Source of the DNA: Pseudomonas alcaliphila JAB1
GTDB taxonomy: Bacteria > Pseudomonadota > Gammaproteobacteria > Pseudomonadales > Pseudomonadaceae
Reading direction: 5' to 3'
DNA length: 64,000 nt
Assembly: GCF_001941865.1 (NCBI RefSeq)
Contig: NZ_CP016162.1
Span: forward strand, 3,657,501-3,721,500
Shown: piece after piece, positions 35,028 to 45,321 of the stretch
Layout: the number at the start of each line of letters is the position of its first letter
Position numbering within the stretch: position 1 is the first letter of the stretch
Notes under the pieces: generated by a model
Told to the model about the DNA's origin: nothing
The model's input: only the letters and a program-made list of their open reading frames with translations
Databases searched by the model: none
Position numbers and translations under genes: made by a program

Positions 35028-35813
35028 TCAGGTGCACTGCTGCCACTGCGCCAACCAGCCCAGGCTGGCCTGCGTGCCCTCCTCGCCCGGCTTGTATTCG
35101 GCGCCCAGCCAGCCGCTGTAACCGCTGCCACGTAAAGCACCGAGCAGCGCGGGGAACGCCAGCTCGCCGGTACCTGGCGCGCCGCGCCCCGGCACGTCGG
35201 CGAACTGCACATGACCGATGCGCCCGGCCAGCAAGCGCATTCCTGCGGCCACGTCCAGCTCCTGACGCGCCATATGGTAGAGGTCGTACTGTGCGGCCAG
35301 ATTCGGGTGATCCACTGCGCGCAGCAGCGCATCGAGATGCTCCGGCGTATTGATCAGGAAACCCGGCATATCGATCGGGTTGATCGCCTCCACCAACACG
35401 CGGATGCCCAACGTCGCGAAGGTCTCGGCGCTCTTGCGCAGGTTGGCGGCCAGGCAATCCAGCGCCTGCTCGCGGCTCACGCCTTCGGCCAGGCGGCCGG
35501 GCAGCACATTGATGCAGGCCGGGCGCGCCATGGCGGCGTAGGTCAGCGCCTCCTGCAGGGCGGCGTCGAACTCGGCCTGACGCGCCGGCACGCTGGCCAG
35601 GCCGGGGCCGCCGGTCATCAGATCGCCTGCCGGCACGTTGATCAACACCAACGGCAGCGCGGTCAACTCCAGCACTTCTTTCAGGGCTACCGCTGGCAAC
35701 TCATAGGGGAACTGAATTTCCACGCCATCGAAACCCGCCGTCATCGCCGCCAGCACGCGCTCGCGCAGCGGCAACTCGGTGAACAGCATGGACAGGTTGG
35801 CCGCGATCTTCAT
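35028..35813 (-). CDS. hyi: Hydroxypyruvate isomerase family protein
   Basis: This 261-residue TIM-barrel enzyme belongs to the AP-endonuclease-2/xylose-isomerase-like superfamily: IQFPYELP, VLVEAINPIDMPGFLINTP, AAQYDLYHMARQELD and GAEYKPGE. It should interconvert hydroxypyruvate and tartronate semialdehyde, or a tetronate. Its ATG overlaps the upstream gene's stop (ATGA), and a GGGAG sits 8 nt before that ATG, so the start at 35813 is preferred over 35819. It is the partner of the following reductase. Confidence 0.82.
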   Translation of the reverse strand: MKIAANLSMLFTELPLRERVLAAMTAGFDGVEIQFPYELPAVALKEVLELTALPLVLINVPAGDLMTGGPGLASVPARQAEFDAALQEALTYAAMARPACINVLPGRLAEGVSREQALDCLAANLRKSAETFATLGIRVLVEAINPIDMPGFLINTPEHLDALLRAVDHPNLAAQYDLYHMARQELDVAAGMRLLAGRIGHVQFADVPGRGAPGTGELAFPALLGALRGSGYSGWLGAEYKPGEEGTQASLGWLAQWQQCT

Positions 35814-36700
35814 GGGCATTGCTCCCGCAGCATTTCCACCAGGGTGGCAGGGTCGCGCTCAAGAAAGCCCTGACTGCCGTGCAGACGCATCAGTTGCGCG
35901 GCCAGGCCGCTCATGGGCGTGGCGCTGCCCTGCTCACGGGATAGTTTGACCGCCGTATCGAGGTCCTTGAGCAGCGTGCGTACGTGCCACTTGATCGGCT
36001 CGAACTGGCTGGCGGCCATCTGCGGCGCGAGAATCTGCAGCGGCTTGGAGTCGGCGAAACCGCCGGCCAGCGCCGGGGCGATCAGGCTGGCGTCGACGCC
36101 GGAGCGCTCGGCCAGCGCCACCACTTCGGCGATCACCAGCGCGTTGCAGGCCACGATCATCTGGTTGCACACCTTGGTCACCTGCCCGGCGCCCACCTCG
36201 CCCATGCGCGTCAGGCGCTGGCCCAGATGCGCCAGCACCGGGCGTACGCGCTCCACGTCCTCTACCCGGCCGCCAGCCATGATCGCCAGCGTGCCGGCCT
36301 CGGCACCCGGCGTGCCGCCGGACACCGGCGCATCCACCCAGCGCATGCCAGTACGTGCCTCCAGCTCGGCGGCCATCTCACGAGTGGCCGCCGGCTCGAG
36401 GCTGGAAAAGTCCACCAGCAACTGCCCCGGCCGCGCGCCTTCGACGATCCCGCCCGGGCCGAACACCACCTCACGCACCACCTCGGTATTGGCCAGGCAG
36501 AGCATCACCACATTGGCATCGCGACACAGCTCGGCAGGGTTCTCCACGCGGTGTGCACCCTGCTCCAGCAGCGACGCGCATTTGTCCGGCGTGCGGTTCC
36601 ACAGGGTCAGCGGGTAGCCTGCGGCGAGCAGGCGGCGGGTCATCGGCAGGCCCATCAGACCAATCCCGGCGAAGGCCAGGGCGGGAAGCGTTGCGGTCAT
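35810..36700 (-). CDS. NAD-binding 3-hydroxyacid dehydrogenase (GarR/LtnD-like)
   Basis: This 296-residue beta-hydroxyacid dehydrogenase has FAGIGLMGLPMTRRLLAAGY at the NAD(P) site, DAPVSGGTPGAEAGTLAIMAGG as the substrate loop, GAGQVTKVCNQM with the catalytic Lys, and KDLDTAVKLSREQG. The family reduces tartronate semialdehyde or oxidises related C3/C4 hydroxyacids. It is the upstream gene of a two-gene operon with the isomerase, a pairing seen in glyoxylate and C4-sugar-acid pathways. Confidence 0.85.
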   Translation of the reverse strand: MTATLPALAFAGIGLMGLPMTRRLLAAGYPLTLWNRTPDKCASLLEQGAHRVENPAELCRDANVVMLCLANTEVVREVVFGPGGIVEGARPGQLLVDFSSLEPAATREMAAELEARTGMRWVDAPVSGGTPGAEAGTLAIMAGGRVEDVERVRPVLAHLGQRLTRMGEVGAGQVTKVCNQMIVACNALVIAEVVALAERSGVDASLIAPALAGGFADSKPLQILAPQMAASQFEPIKWHVRTLLKDLDTAVKLSREQGSATPMSGLAAQLMRLHGSQGFLERDPATLVEMLREQCP

Positions 36701-36835
36701 CGATCAACTCCAGGCAGTTCGTATCCAGCGCGCATCTTAACCCCGGAGTCAGTTGTGTGCTGCCGGGGCTGCATCGGCAGCGTCGGGCCACTATACTCCG
36801 CGCGCCTTCCCCGCTATTGAACCGGAGAATCCGAC

Positions 36836-37687
36836 ATGTTCAAGAACACCCTGGCGCTCGCCGCCGGCATCGCTCTGTCCGTATCCGCTGTATTCGCGCA
36901 AGCCGCCGACGTCCTCAAGGTCTCGGCCATCCCTGACGAAGCCCCCACCGAACTGCTGCGCAAGTTCAAGCCGCTGGGCGCCTACCTGGAGCAGGAACTG
37001 GGTATGAAGGTGGAGTTCGTGCCGGTGGCCGACTACGCCGCGGTGGTCGAGGCGCTGGCCGCCGACCGTATCGACATGGCCTGGCTCGGCGGTTTCACCT
37101 TCGTCCAGGCACGCCTGAAAACCGGCAACGCCGTGCCGCTGGTGCAGCGCGAGCAGGACGCCGAGTTCACCAGCAAATTCATCACCTCCGACCCGGCGGT
37201 GAAGTCCCTGCAGGATCTGAAAGGCAAGACCTTCGCCTTCGGCTCGGTGTCCTCCACCTCCGGCAGCCTGATGCCGCGCTACTTCATGCTGCAGGACGGC
37301 ATCAAGCCGGAAGACTTCTTCAGCCGCGTGGCCTATTCCGGCGCCCACGACGCCACCGCCGCCTGGGTGCAGGCCGGCAAGGCCGACGCCGGCGTGCTCA
37401 ACGCCTCGGTGTGGCAGAAGCTGGTGGACGCCGGCAAGGTCGACACCGACAAGGTCAAGGTCTTCGCCACCACCCCGACCTACTACGACTACAACTGGAC
37501 CGTGCGCGGCAACCTCGACGCCGACCTGCAGGCGAAGATCAAGGCCGCCTTCCTCGCCCTCGACCCGGCCAAGCCCGAGCAAAAGGCGATTCTCGATCTG
37601 CAGGCCGCCAGCCGCTTCATCGAAACCAAGCCCGAGAACTACGAAGGCATCGAAGAAGCCGCTCGCGCTGCCGGCCTGTTGAAGTGA
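36836..37687 (+). CDS. PhnD-family ABC substrate-binding protein
   Basis: This 283-residue periplasmic protein has a signal peptide ([18 protein letters not shown]) and a PhnD-type fold: [66 protein letters not shown] and [10 protein letters not shown]. Members bind phosphonate, phosphite or a similar oxyanion. I recall a related set labelled putative selenate transporters, which I cannot verify here. The ATG start is standard; the stop overlaps the ATPase start by 4 bases (GTGA). Confidence 0.82.
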   Translation: MFKNTLALAAGIALSVSAVFAQAADVLKVSAIPDEAPTELLRKFKPLGAYLEQELGMKVEFVPVADYAAVVEALAADRIDMAWLGGFTFVQARLKTGNAVPLVQREQDAEFTSKFITSDPAVKSLQDLKGKTFAFGSVSSTSGSLMPRYFMLQDGIKPEDFFSRVAYSGAHDATAAWVQAGKADAGVLNASVWQKLVDAGKVDTDKVKVFATTPTYYDYNWTVRGNLDADLQAKIKAAFLALDPAKPEQKAILDLQAASRFIETKPENYEGIEEAARAAGLLK

Positions 37688-38484
37688 GCATCGCCCTGCG
37701 TGGCGTGGGCCTGGCCCACGCCAACGGCAAGGTCGCGCTGGAAAATATCGATCTGCAGGTCAGCCCCGGCGAACGGGTGGCCATCATCGGCCCCTCCGGC
37801 GCCGGCAAGACCACCCTGCTGCGCCTGCTGGCCACCAGCCTGCAACCCACCCAGGGTGAGTTCGACCTGCTGCAGCACAACCCCTGGCGCCTGGCTGCCC
37901 GCCAGCGCCAACGCCTGCGCGCGCGTATCGGCCTGATCCACCAGGCACCGCCTTTGCCGCCGCGCCAGCGCGTGGTCACCGCCGTGCTGGCCGGCAAGCT
38001 TGGCCAGTGGTCAGTGGCCACGGGGCTGCTCAATCTGCTGTATCCACTGGACGCCGCCGGCGCTCAAGCCGCTCTGGCGCGTCTGGACATTGCCGACAAG
38101 CTCTACCAACGCTGCGACCAGCTCTCCGGCGGTCAATTGCAGCGCGTCGGCATCGCCCGCGTGCTGTACCAGGCGCCGGAACTGATCCTCGCCGACGAAC
38201 CGGTCTCGGCCATGGACCCGGTGCTGGCCGGCCACACCCTGGCCGTGCTCAACCGCGAGGCCGCCGAGCGCGGCATGACCCTGCTGGCCAGCCTGCACGC
38301 CGTCGACCTGGCGCTGGCGCACTTCCCACGGGTGATCGGTATTCGCGACGGGCGCATCGCCTTCGACTTGCCGACCGAGCAGGTGCAACCCGCCCAGTTG
38401 CAGGCGCTGTACGCCAACGAGCAGTTGCAGGCCACGCCCAGCTCCCCCGTGCCGCCGCAACCGACGCATATCCCGCGATGCTGA
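37684..38484 (+). CDS. ABC transporter ATPase, PhnC-like
   Basis: This 266-residue ATPase has Walker A GPSGAGKT (residues 36-43), the signature [15 protein letters not shown] and Walker [14 protein letters not shown]. It starts at a GTG whose overlapping GTGA couples translation to the preceding binding-protein gene. The C-terminal 20 residues, rich in Pro/Ser, are extra. It powers the two downstream permeases. Confidence 0.9.
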   Translation: MSIALRGVGLAHANGKVALENIDLQVSPGERVAIIGPSGAGKTTLLRLLATSLQPTQGEFDLLQHNPWRLAARQRQRLRARIGLIHQAPPLPPRQRVVTAVLAGKLGQWSVATGLLNLLYPLDAAGAQAALARLDIADKLYQRCDQLSGGQLQRVGIARVLYQAPELILADEPVSAMDPVLAGHTLAVLNREAAERGMTLLASLHAVDLALAHFPRVIGIRDGRIAFDLPTEQVQPAQLQALYANEQLQATPSSPVPPQPTHIPRC

Positions 38485-39305
38485 CCACCGCCCCACGCGA
38501 CCCCGCCGCCCTGCCACGCCTGCTGATCAGCGTCCTGGCGCTGCTGTTGTTGTGGCCGGGCCTGAGCCTGAGCGAGCTGGACCTGGCCGTGCTGGTCGAT
38601 GGCGATAACACCCGCGCCATGGGCAACTTCCTCGCCGGATTCTGGCCGCCCGCGCATGATGGCGAATTCCTCACCCTGCTCGGCCGCGCCACCCTGGAAA
38701 CCCTGGCCATCGCCACCGCCGGCATGAGCCTGGCGCTGCTGATCGCCATTCCCGCCGCGCTGCTGGCCAGCCGTGCGCTGTCGCTGTCAGCCGTGCATCG
38801 TGGTGGTCGCCCGGCCTGGTGGGCGAACCTGGCGCGCTGGCCGGTGCGCGGCCTGCTGATCTTCCTGCGCAGCGTGCCGGAGATCGTCTGGGCGCTGCTG
38901 TTCGTCCGCACCGTCGGCCTCGGCCCCACCGCCGGGGTACTGGCCATCGCCATCACCTACGCCGGCATGCTCGGCAAGGTGTATGCGGAAATCTTCGAGT
39001 CGGTCGACGCCCGCCCCACACGCGCATTATTGGGTGCCGGCAGTAGCCGCCTGAGCGCCTTCGCCTACGGCGTGCTGCCCAATGCCGCCGGGGAAATGCT
39101 CTCCTACACCGTGTACCGCTGGGAGTGCGCCATCCGCGCCTCAGTGGTGATGGGCTTCGTCGGCGCCGGTGGGCTGGGCCAGCAGATCGACCTATCGCTG
39201 CGCATGTTCGCCGGCGGTGAAGTGGCCAGCATGCTGCTCACCTTCCTCTTGCTGGTACTGCTGGCCGACCAGTTCAGTCGCCTGCTGCGCGCGAGGCTGA
39301 CATGA
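38478..39305 (+). CDS. ABC permease, PhnE-like (first)
   Basis: This 275-residue inner-membrane permease has about six helices and an EAA-type loop ([23 protein letters not shown], followed by [17 protein letters not shown]). The [22 protein letters not shown] segment is typical of PhnE. It overlaps the ATPase gene by 7 bases and the next permease by 4. Confidence 0.88.
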   Translation: MLTTAPRDPAALPRLLISVLALLLLWPGLSLSELDLAVLVDGDNTRAMGNFLAGFWPPAHDGEFLTLLGRATLETLAIATAGMSLALLIAIPAALLASRALSLSAVHRGGRPAWWANLARWPVRGLLIFLRSVPEIVWALLFVRTVGLGPTAGVLAIAITYAGMLGKVYAEIFESVDARPTRALLGAGSSRLSAFAYGVLPNAAGEMLSYTVYRWECAIRASVVMGFVGAGGLGQQIDLSLRMFAGGEVASMLLTFLLLVLLADQFSRLLRARLT

Positions 39306-40063
39306 GAGCCGGCAACCTGATTCTGCTTACTGCCATTCTCGGTGCGGTGATCGCATCGTTCGTCTATCTGGGCATCGACCTTGGCGCCCTGGTCGCCGGC
39401 GACAGCCTGGCGCAGATGGGCCAGTACGCCAGCGGTTTCCTGCAACCGGACTTCTCGGCCACACACCTGCAGGCCATCGGCCGTGGCGCGCTGGAAACCC
39501 TGGCCATGTCCGCCATCGGCACTCTGCTCGCCGCCCTGCTCGGCCTGGCCCTGGCACTGCCGGCCGCCGGGCGCTTCGGCGGTGTCGCCCTGCACGCCAC
39601 ACGCCTGCTGCTCAATGCCCTGCGTGCCATTCCCGAACTGGTCTGGGCCGCGCTGATGGTGCTGGCCGCCGGCCTCGGCCCCAACGCCGGCACCCTCGCC
39701 CTGGCCCTGCACACCGCCGGCGTACTCGGCCGCCTGTTCGCCGAAGCGCTGGAAAACACCCCACGCGAGCCGGCCGACGCCATCCGCGAAAGCGGCGGCG
39801 GACGCATGCTCGCCTTCTGCTACGGCACCCTGCCCGGCGTCTGGCCGCAACTGGTGGCGTACACCCTGTACCGCTGGGAGAACAACATCCGCATGGCCAG
39901 CGTGCTCGGCTTCGTCGGTGCCGGCGGCCTGGGGCAGATGCTCTACGTGTCGCTCAGCCTGTTCCAGGAAGCGCAGGCGGCCACGGTGATCCTGGCCATG
40001 CTGGTGCTGGTGCTGGCGGTGGATGCTCTGAGTGGCTGGGCGCGGCAACGCTGGGTAAGTTGA
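39302..40063 (+). CDS. ABC permease, PhnE-like (second)
   Basis: This 253-residue permease is homologous to the first (ALRAIPELVWAALMVL, YRWENNIRMASVLGFVGAGG). It overlaps the preceding permease by an ATGA. The two different permeases form a heterodimeric channel with the PhnC-type ATPase. It ends the four-gene operon; a broken gene remnant follows. Confidence 0.88.
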   Translation: MRAGNLILLTAILGAVIASFVYLGIDLGALVAGDSLAQMGQYASGFLQPDFSATHLQAIGRGALETLAMSAIGTLLAALLGLALALPAAGRFGGVALHATRLLLNALRAIPELVWAALMVLAAGLGPNAGTLALALHTAGVLGRLFAEALENTPREPADAIRESGGGRMLAFCYGTLPGVWPQLVAYTLYRWENNIRMASVLGFVGAGGLGQMLYVSLSLFQEAQAATVILAMLVLVLAVDALSGWARQRWVS

Positions 40064-40420
40064 GCAGCCAACCCGTCATCAACGTCCATCACTTCGTGAA
40101 CTACGCCAACCTGCAATCGCAATTGCGCAAAAGCTCGCTGGTCATAGGCCTGACCGGCCCGATTGGCGTTGCCATCCTCAACGACCAGAAGCTACCGGTC
40201 GGCGAGGTACTGACCAACCGAATCGATAGCAGCGTCTTCGACAAAACTGCAGGGGGATGAGGAATACACCCGCGCCTTCTTCAGCACCGAAGAAAATCCC
40301 GCGAAATCGCCGGTCAACCTCATCTACATAGAAGCGGAAATGCTCGGTCAACGGGCTGCCAGCCGCTATCTGGTGCCACCGATAGAAAGTAAGCCCAACC
40401 TGTTCTGGTCGAGGCAATAG
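40060..40420 (+). pseudogene. Frameshifted gene remnant after the ABC operon
   Basis: A frame from a TTG overlapping the permease stop (40060) reads INVHHFVNYANLQSQLRKSS and continues to a stop at 40258. If one G is removed from the run of five at 40251-40257, reading continues as AGDEEYTRAFFSTEENPAKSPV to a stop at 40418-40420. A single-base indel in a G tract therefore splits one frame of about 120 residues. I recognise no family. It could be a pseudogene, a phase-variable gene or a sequencing error. Confidence 0.45.
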
Positions 40421-40849
40421 ACATGTGCATGACCAATCACCTAGCGCCGTATCGCATCGACGCCACAAAGTAAACGGCTGCCCAATAGACAAAGCGACGC
40501 GCTGCAGAAACCTGTCGGGAGAAGGGTTGCTGCTTCGTTATCCTGCCGGATACCCGTTTGAATGTCGCAAAACCAGCACTCACCGTGCTATGGTCTGCGC
40601 TCTTTCCTGCTCTGACTGTTCAACACCGACAGCATGATCGCCTCGAAAATCTCTGCCTGGCTGCCTACGCCGCCATAACGCATAGCCCCCTCCCTGAGTC
40701 AGCTCGGCTTACCGACTGATTCGTCTTGCTGCGCCTGTAGCAAATCTGCCGTTCCACACGGCGCCACGTGATACCTACAACTTGAACCTGACGCTTGCGG
40801 CACGCCGTCCTGGCATCGTGCTGTCGCGTCCATTGCCTTGGATTTACTG
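40421..40849. other. Non-coding gap before the SulP gene
   Basis: About 430 bases with no coding frame I can support. Only very short frames occur (for example a 14-residue one at 40634-40678). It presumably holds the SulP promoter. Confidence 0.5.
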
Positions 40850-42337
40850 ATGTTGCAGACAATCAAACAGAATTGGTTTTCGAACCTGAGAGGCGATGTG
40901 CTCGCCGGTCTCGTCGTAGCGCTTGCGCTGATTCCGGAGGCCATCGCCTTCTCCATCATCGCGGGTGTCGATCCCAAGGTCGGCCTGTATGCGTCGTTCT
41001 GTATCGCCGTTGTGATCGCTTTCGTTGGCGGTCGACCCGGCATGATTTCGGCGGCGACCGGTGCCATGGCTCTGCTGATGGTCACCTTGGTGAAAAACCA
41101 TGGCCTGGAGTACCTGCTGGCGGCCACGCTGCTGTGTGGCGTGCTGCAGATCATCGCTGGATATCTGAAGCTCGGCTCGCTGATGCGCTTCGTATCTCGC
41201 TCGGTGGTGACCGGTTTCGTCAATGCGCTGGCGATTCTGATCTTCATGGCACAGCTACCTGAACTGACCAATGTCACCTGGCACGTTTACGCCATGACGG
41301 CAGCCGGCCTCGGCATCATCTACCTGTTCCCCTATGTACCCAAGCTCGGCAAGGTGATTCCCTCACCGTTGGTGTGCATCCTGGTCTTGACCGCAGTTGC
41401 CAGCTATCTCGGGCTGGATATCCGCACCGTCGGCGACATGGGCCAACTGCCGGATACGCTCCCGATCTTCCTGTGGCCTGACGTGCCAGTGACCTTCGAG
41501 ACCCTGGTGATCATCTTCCCTTACTCGGCAGCACTGGCTGTGGTCGGTCTGCTGGAGTCGATGATGACCGCGACCATCGTCGATGACCTGACCGATACCA
41601 GCAGTGACAAGAACCGCGAGTGCAAAGGCCAAGGCGTGGCCAACATTGCTTCGGGCCTAATGGGCGGCATGGCCGGTTGCGCCATGATCGGACAGTCGGT
41701 GATCAACGTGAAATCCGGTGGCCGAACCCGCCTGTCCACCTTGATCGCGGGCGTCGTGCTGCTATTGATGGTGGTGTTCCTCAGCGACTGGGTCAGCCAG
41801 ATTCCCATGGCTGCGCTGGTGGCGGTGATGATCATGGTGTCCATCGGTACCTTCAGCTGGGACTCGCTGCGCAATCTGCGCAAATTCCCGCTTTCCACCA
41901 ACATCGTGATGGTGGCAACCGTGGTCGTGGTGGTCTTCACCCACAACCTCGCTTACGGGGTTCTGGTTGGGGTTCTGCTGGCTGCGATGTTCTTCGCCAA
42001 CAAAGTCGGCCATTACATGGCGATCAGCTCCGAGTTGAACGAGGCGGCCGATCACCGCACCTATAAGGTGATTGGCCAAGTGTTCTTCAGCTCGGCCGAC
42101 AAGTTCGTTGCGGCGTTCGATTTCAAGGAAGCGATTAGCAAGGTGACCATCGACCTGAGTCGCGCTCACTTCTGGGATATCACTGCCGTCGCTGCTCTGG
42201 ACAAGGTGGTGGTCAAGCTGCGCCGCGAAGGCACCGAGGTCGAGGTGCTGGGCCTCAATGAGGCCAGCGCCACTATCGTCGACCGTTTTGGTGTGCACGA
42301 CAAACCCGATGCCATCGACCAACTCATGGGCCACTGA
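40850..42337 (+). CDS. SulP family anion transporter
   Basis: This 495-residue protein has a SulP transport domain with about 12 helices ([73 protein letters not shown]) and a C-terminal STAS domain (about 385-490). Members carry sulfate, bicarbonate or other anions. It is followed after 14 bp by a tandem universal stress protein gene, a pairing that recurs in Pseudomonas. The start is ATG 40850; a TTG at 40838 is an alternative. Confidence 0.85.
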   Translation: MLQTIKQNWFSNLRGDVLAGLVVALALIPEAIAFSIIAGVDPKVGLYASFCIAVVIAFVGGRPGMISAATGAMALLMVTLVKNHGLEYLLAATLLCGVLQIIAGYLKLGSLMRFVSRSVVTGFVNALAILIFMAQLPELTNVTWHVYAMTAAGLGIIYLFPYVPKLGKVIPSPLVCILVLTAVASYLGLDIRTVGDMGQLPDTLPIFLWPDVPVTFETLVIIFPYSAALAVVGLLESMMTATIVDDLTDTSSDKNRECKGQGVANIASGLMGGMAGCAMIGQSVINVKSGGRTRLSTLIAGVVLLLMVVFLSDWVSQIPMAALVAVMIMVSIGTFSWDSLRNLRKFPLSTNIVMVATVVVVVFTHNLAYGVLVGVLLAAMFFANKVGHYMAISSELNEAADHRTYKVIGQVFFSSADKFVAAFDFKEAISKVTIDLSRAHFWDITAVAALDKVVVKLRREGTEVEVLGLNEASATIVDRFGVHDKPDAIDQLMGH

Positions 42338-42351
42338 CAGGGAGAACAACG

Positions 42352-43203
42352 ATGACCTACGTTACCGCTTGCATTGACGGCTCCGCCTCCGCCCCTGCTG
42401 TTTGCGACTATGCGGCCTGGGCCAGCCAGCGCCTGGATGCGCCGCTCACCTTCCTGCATGTATTGGATCAACGCCAGTATCCGGTGTCCGCCGACTTGAG
42501 CGGCAACATCGGTTTGGGCAGTCGAGAGCATCTGCTGGATGAACTCGCCGCGTTGGACGAGCAACGCAACAAGCTGGCTCTGGAACAAGGCCTCGTCATG
42601 CTCGCTGCGGCGAAGGAACGAGCCATCGCCGATGGCGTGAGTTCGCCGGAAACCAAGCAGCGCCATGGCGATCTGCTGGAGAGCCTGCGCGAGCTTGAAA
42701 ACGATATCCGCCTGCTGGTGATCGGTCGCCAGGGCGAGTCCAGTGATGGGGCAGAACTGCACGTCGGCAGTCAGTTGGAAAGCGTCATTCGCATCATGCA
42801 CCGCCCTGTACTGGTGACGCCGACCCACTTCAAGCAGCCGGAAAACGCGATGCTGGCCTTCGATGGCGGCGCCACCACACGCAAGGGAGTAGAAATGCTG
42901 GCTGCCAGCCCACTGCTGAAAGGACTGCCTATCCACCTGGTGATGGTCGGAACCGAGACGACAGAGAATGCCGTGCAGATGGAGGCGGCCTGTTCAAAAC
43001 TGAGCTCGGCAGGCCACAAGGTGCATACAGCCATCCGCACGGGGGAAGTAGAGCCTGCACTGCATGCCTACCAAGAAGAGCACGGTATTGATCTGCTCGT
43101 GATGGGCGCCTACGGGCATTCCCGAATCCGGCAATTCCTGGTGGGGAGCACCACTGCCCACATGCTACGCACCACAACCACCGCACTGCTTCTGTTGCGC
43201 TAG
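42352..43203 (+). CDS. Tandem universal stress protein
   Basis: This 283-residue protein holds two UspA domains: residues 1-150 and 158-283 (MLAFDGGATTRKGVEMLA; IDLLVMGAYGHSRIRQFLVGSTTAHML). The second keeps the ATP-binding G-x2-G-x9-G(S/T) motif (GAYGHSRIRQFLVGST). The first resembles it less well. It is 14 bp after the SulP gene and is likely translated with it. The start ATG follows GGGAGAACAACG. Confidence 0.85.
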   Translation: MTYVTACIDGSASAPAVCDYAAWASQRLDAPLTFLHVLDQRQYPVSADLSGNIGLGSREHLLDELAALDEQRNKLALEQGLVMLAAAKERAIADGVSSPETKQRHGDLLESLRELENDIRLLVIGRQGESSDGAELHVGSQLESVIRIMHRPVLVTPTHFKQPENAMLAFDGGATTRKGVEMLAASPLLKGLPIHLVMVGTETTENAVQMEAACSKLSSAGHKVHTAIRTGEVEPALHAYQEEHGIDLLVMGAYGHSRIRQFLVGSTTAHMLRTTTTALLLLR

Positions 43204-43230
43204 GTCGGTGCGAGCCAATTATCCTCATCT

Positions 43231-43252
43231 GCTGCCTGTCTCGACAGGCAGC
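43231..43252 (+). terminator. Likely terminator of the SulP-USP operon
   Basis: GCTGCCTGT (43231-43239) pairs with ACAGGCAGC (43244-43252) around CTCG, 28 bp after the stop codon. The T tract is weak. Confidence 0.5.
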
Positions 43253-43377
43253 TATTGCCAATAACAAACCGTCTTGAATGACTCAACCAATCACCAACCC
43301 GAAACGGCTCTTTCGGCTATAAGCTGATGTACCCAGCCCTCAACCTGCCGTTCAGCATCGAGCAAGGACTCACCAAC

Positions 43378-44178
43378 ATGGACCGTTTACCCAGCATCCT
43401 CCCCGCTTTGGCGCTCTGCCTGTTGCCTCTCGCGCATGCCGATATGCGCCAGCCACAGCCCTGCGACGCTGCATTGCTGGATTCATTGGCCACCCAGTTG
43501 GGGCAGCGTGGGTGGACGCCCCCTGACGGGCGTGGTGACGGGCCATTGGTGGCGGCTGCCTGCAAGCCCTGGCCGGATGATGCGTCGCTGTCCGTGGTGA
43601 CCCTGGCTTACCGTGACGCCGAGGACACCACGCCAGCGGGCGAGCGCAATCTCAACTGGCTGGTGGCAAAGGTGGACGCGCAGAGCGGGCAATTGCGCGA
43701 GCGCTATGACGACTACCTTGGCGAAGATGCTGCGCTGGAAATCGATGCCGGTAGCCTGTGGTTGGATACCGCGCGTTATCACTTGGCGCCGGGCGTTCGC
43801 GCCTTCGGCGTGGTGGTGCGCAGTGTCGCGCGTGGGGCGAGCTGTCCAGATGCCGGCTTCAATGACCTGCTGACGCTGGTGGTGCCGCAAGGGCCTCGGC
43901 TAAGGCCGGTGTTTGCCACCTATCTGTATTCGTGGACGACGGTAAAGGGCGTGGCCTGCGCACTGGATGGTGATTTCGAGTCGGAGCAGGCCGACCTGAC
44001 GCTGGGCCTTGGGCCCAGGCATGCCCATGGCTACGCCGACCTGATGCTAACCGCTCATGTTCGTGCTGGCCGGCAGGAGCCCGTGCTACGCAAGGTCAGC
44101 ACCACCGTCCGCTACGACGGCAAGCACTACCCGTTCGATCAGTTCCCGACGTTCTGGATGAGAGAGCCGCAGCCGTAA
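43378..44178 (+). CDS. Exported hypothetical protein
   Basis: This 266-residue protein has a signal peptide (ILPALALCLLPLAHA) and a globular periplasmic body with several Cys (CDAALLD, CKPWPDD, CPDAGF, CALDGDF). It also has regular strands (LSVVTLAYRDAED, GVRAFGVVVRSV). It may carry disulfides. I recognise no family. The start is ATG 43378, preferred over 43327 because the signal peptide starts there. Confidence 0.65.
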   Translation: MDRLPSILPALALCLLPLAHADMRQPQPCDAALLDSLATQLGQRGWTPPDGRGDGPLVAAACKPWPDDASLSVVTLAYRDAEDTTPAGERNLNWLVAKVDAQSGQLRERYDDYLGEDAALEIDAGSLWLDTARYHLAPGVRAFGVVVRSVARGASCPDAGFNDLLTLVVPQGPRLRPVFATYLYSWTTVKGVACALDGDFESEQADLTLGLGPRHAHGYADLMLTAHVRAGRQEPVLRKVSTTVRYDGKHYPFDQFPTFWMREPQP

Positions 44179-44256
44179 CGACGAACAGGCAAGGACAAGC
44201 CAGCGCCCCACTGCCGTCTAGACTCCTGAGTCTCAACCCATGGTGGGAGACTCAGG

Positions 44257-44736
44257 ATGACCAGCAAGAACACCATCTGCCTCTGGTTCGACCGCGATGC
44301 GCTGGAGGCTGCGACCTTCTATGCCAAGACCTTTCCCGACAGCGCCGTGCTGGCGGTACACCATGCGCCCGGTGACTACCCCAGTGGCCAGCAGGGCGAT
44401 GTGCTGACGGTGGAGTTCAGCGTAATGGGCATTCCCTGCCTGGGCCTCAACGGCGGCCCGGCGTTCCAGCACAACGAGGCGTTCTCGTTCCAGGTCGCCA
44501 CCGACGATCAGGCCGAGACGGATCGCCTGTGGCACGCGATCATCGACCACGGCGGCCAGGCCAGTGAATGTGGCTGGTGCAAGGACAAATGGGGCATCTC
44601 CTGGCAGATCACCCCGCGCATCCTCAGCGCCGCCATCGCCAGCTCTGACCGCGCGGCGGCCAAACGTGCCTTCGAGGCGATGATGACCATGAGCAAGATC
44701 GACATCGCAAAGATCGAGGCGGCGCTGAAGGGCTGA
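44257..44736 (+). CDS. VOC/PhnB-like glyoxalase fold protein
   Basis: This 159-residue protein of the PhnB / 3-demethylubiquinone methyltransferase-like VOC fold has ICLWFDRDALEAATFYAKTFPDS, FSVMGIPCLGLNGGPAFQHNEAFSF and WCKDKWGISWQITP. Enzymatic activity is unproven for this family; the fold supports ring-metal chemistry. The start follows GGGAGACTCAGG. Confidence 0.82.
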   Translation: MTSKNTICLWFDRDALEAATFYAKTFPDSAVLAVHHAPGDYPSGQQGDVLTVEFSVMGIPCLGLNGGPAFQHNEAFSFQVATDDQAETDRLWHAIIDHGGQASECGWCKDKWGISWQITPRILSAAIASSDRAAAKRAFEAMMTMSKIDIAKIEAALKG

Positions 44737-44746
44737 CTGAGATGAA

Positions 44747-45232
44747 TCAGACGCGGGCGTTCTTCTTCTGCAGGATCAGCGACGCTTCGTTATAGGCGCT
44801 CTGGAAGGCGTCGCTGCCAATCCAGGTGATCGCGGCGTCTTCGTCTTCATTGTGGAAGATGCCGCGGTAGACGATCAGCAGGCCCATCATGAAATCGGTC
44901 GCGGCGTCTTCCGACTCCTCGGCGACCACCAGTTCCAGCACCGGGTATTGCAGGAACACCAGGCACAGGGCGAGCAAGCTGATGCCCTCGCCGGCTTTCA
45001 CGGCCTGGAACAGATCATCGAAGTGCGCGGGGTCGAAGCCATTCTCTTCGATGTCCTTGAAATCGAAGGTACTCAGGTCGATCTCGACGTCATCGAACGG
45101 CTCGTTGATCAACGGATTGGCGAGAATCGGGTGGATTACATTGGCCTGCGCCTTGGGCTTGCCCATGCGGTTCTGCTTGGCCTTGGTCTTGGCCCGTTGG
45201 GCGCGCTTCTTCTGTTTGTCTGGGGAGGCCAT
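44747..45232 (-). CDS. Conserved hypothetical protein
   Basis: This 161-residue protein has a strongly basic start (KQKKRAQRAKTKAKQN), an acidic middle (FDDVEIDLSTFDFKDIEENGFDP), then a hydrophobic helical part (ISLLALCLVFLQYPVLELVVAEE). The charge switch suggests RNA or ribosome binding but I recognise no family. It is convergent with the VOC gene. Confidence 0.6.
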   Translation of the reverse strand: MASPDKQKKRAQRAKTKAKQNRMGKPKAQANVIHPILANPLINEPFDDVEIDLSTFDFKDIEENGFDPAHFDDLFQAVKAGEGISLLALCLVFLQYPVLELVVAEESEDAATDFMMGLLIVYRGIFHNEDEDAAITWIGSDAFQSAYNEASLILQKKNARV

Positions 45233-45321
45233 GGGCGGGTTCCTTGGTCGCTGCAGCCATGTTGATGGCCTGGAATGATCAGGCGCTCATTGTATGCAGT
45301 CTCGCTCCTCGCTGTCGGAAA

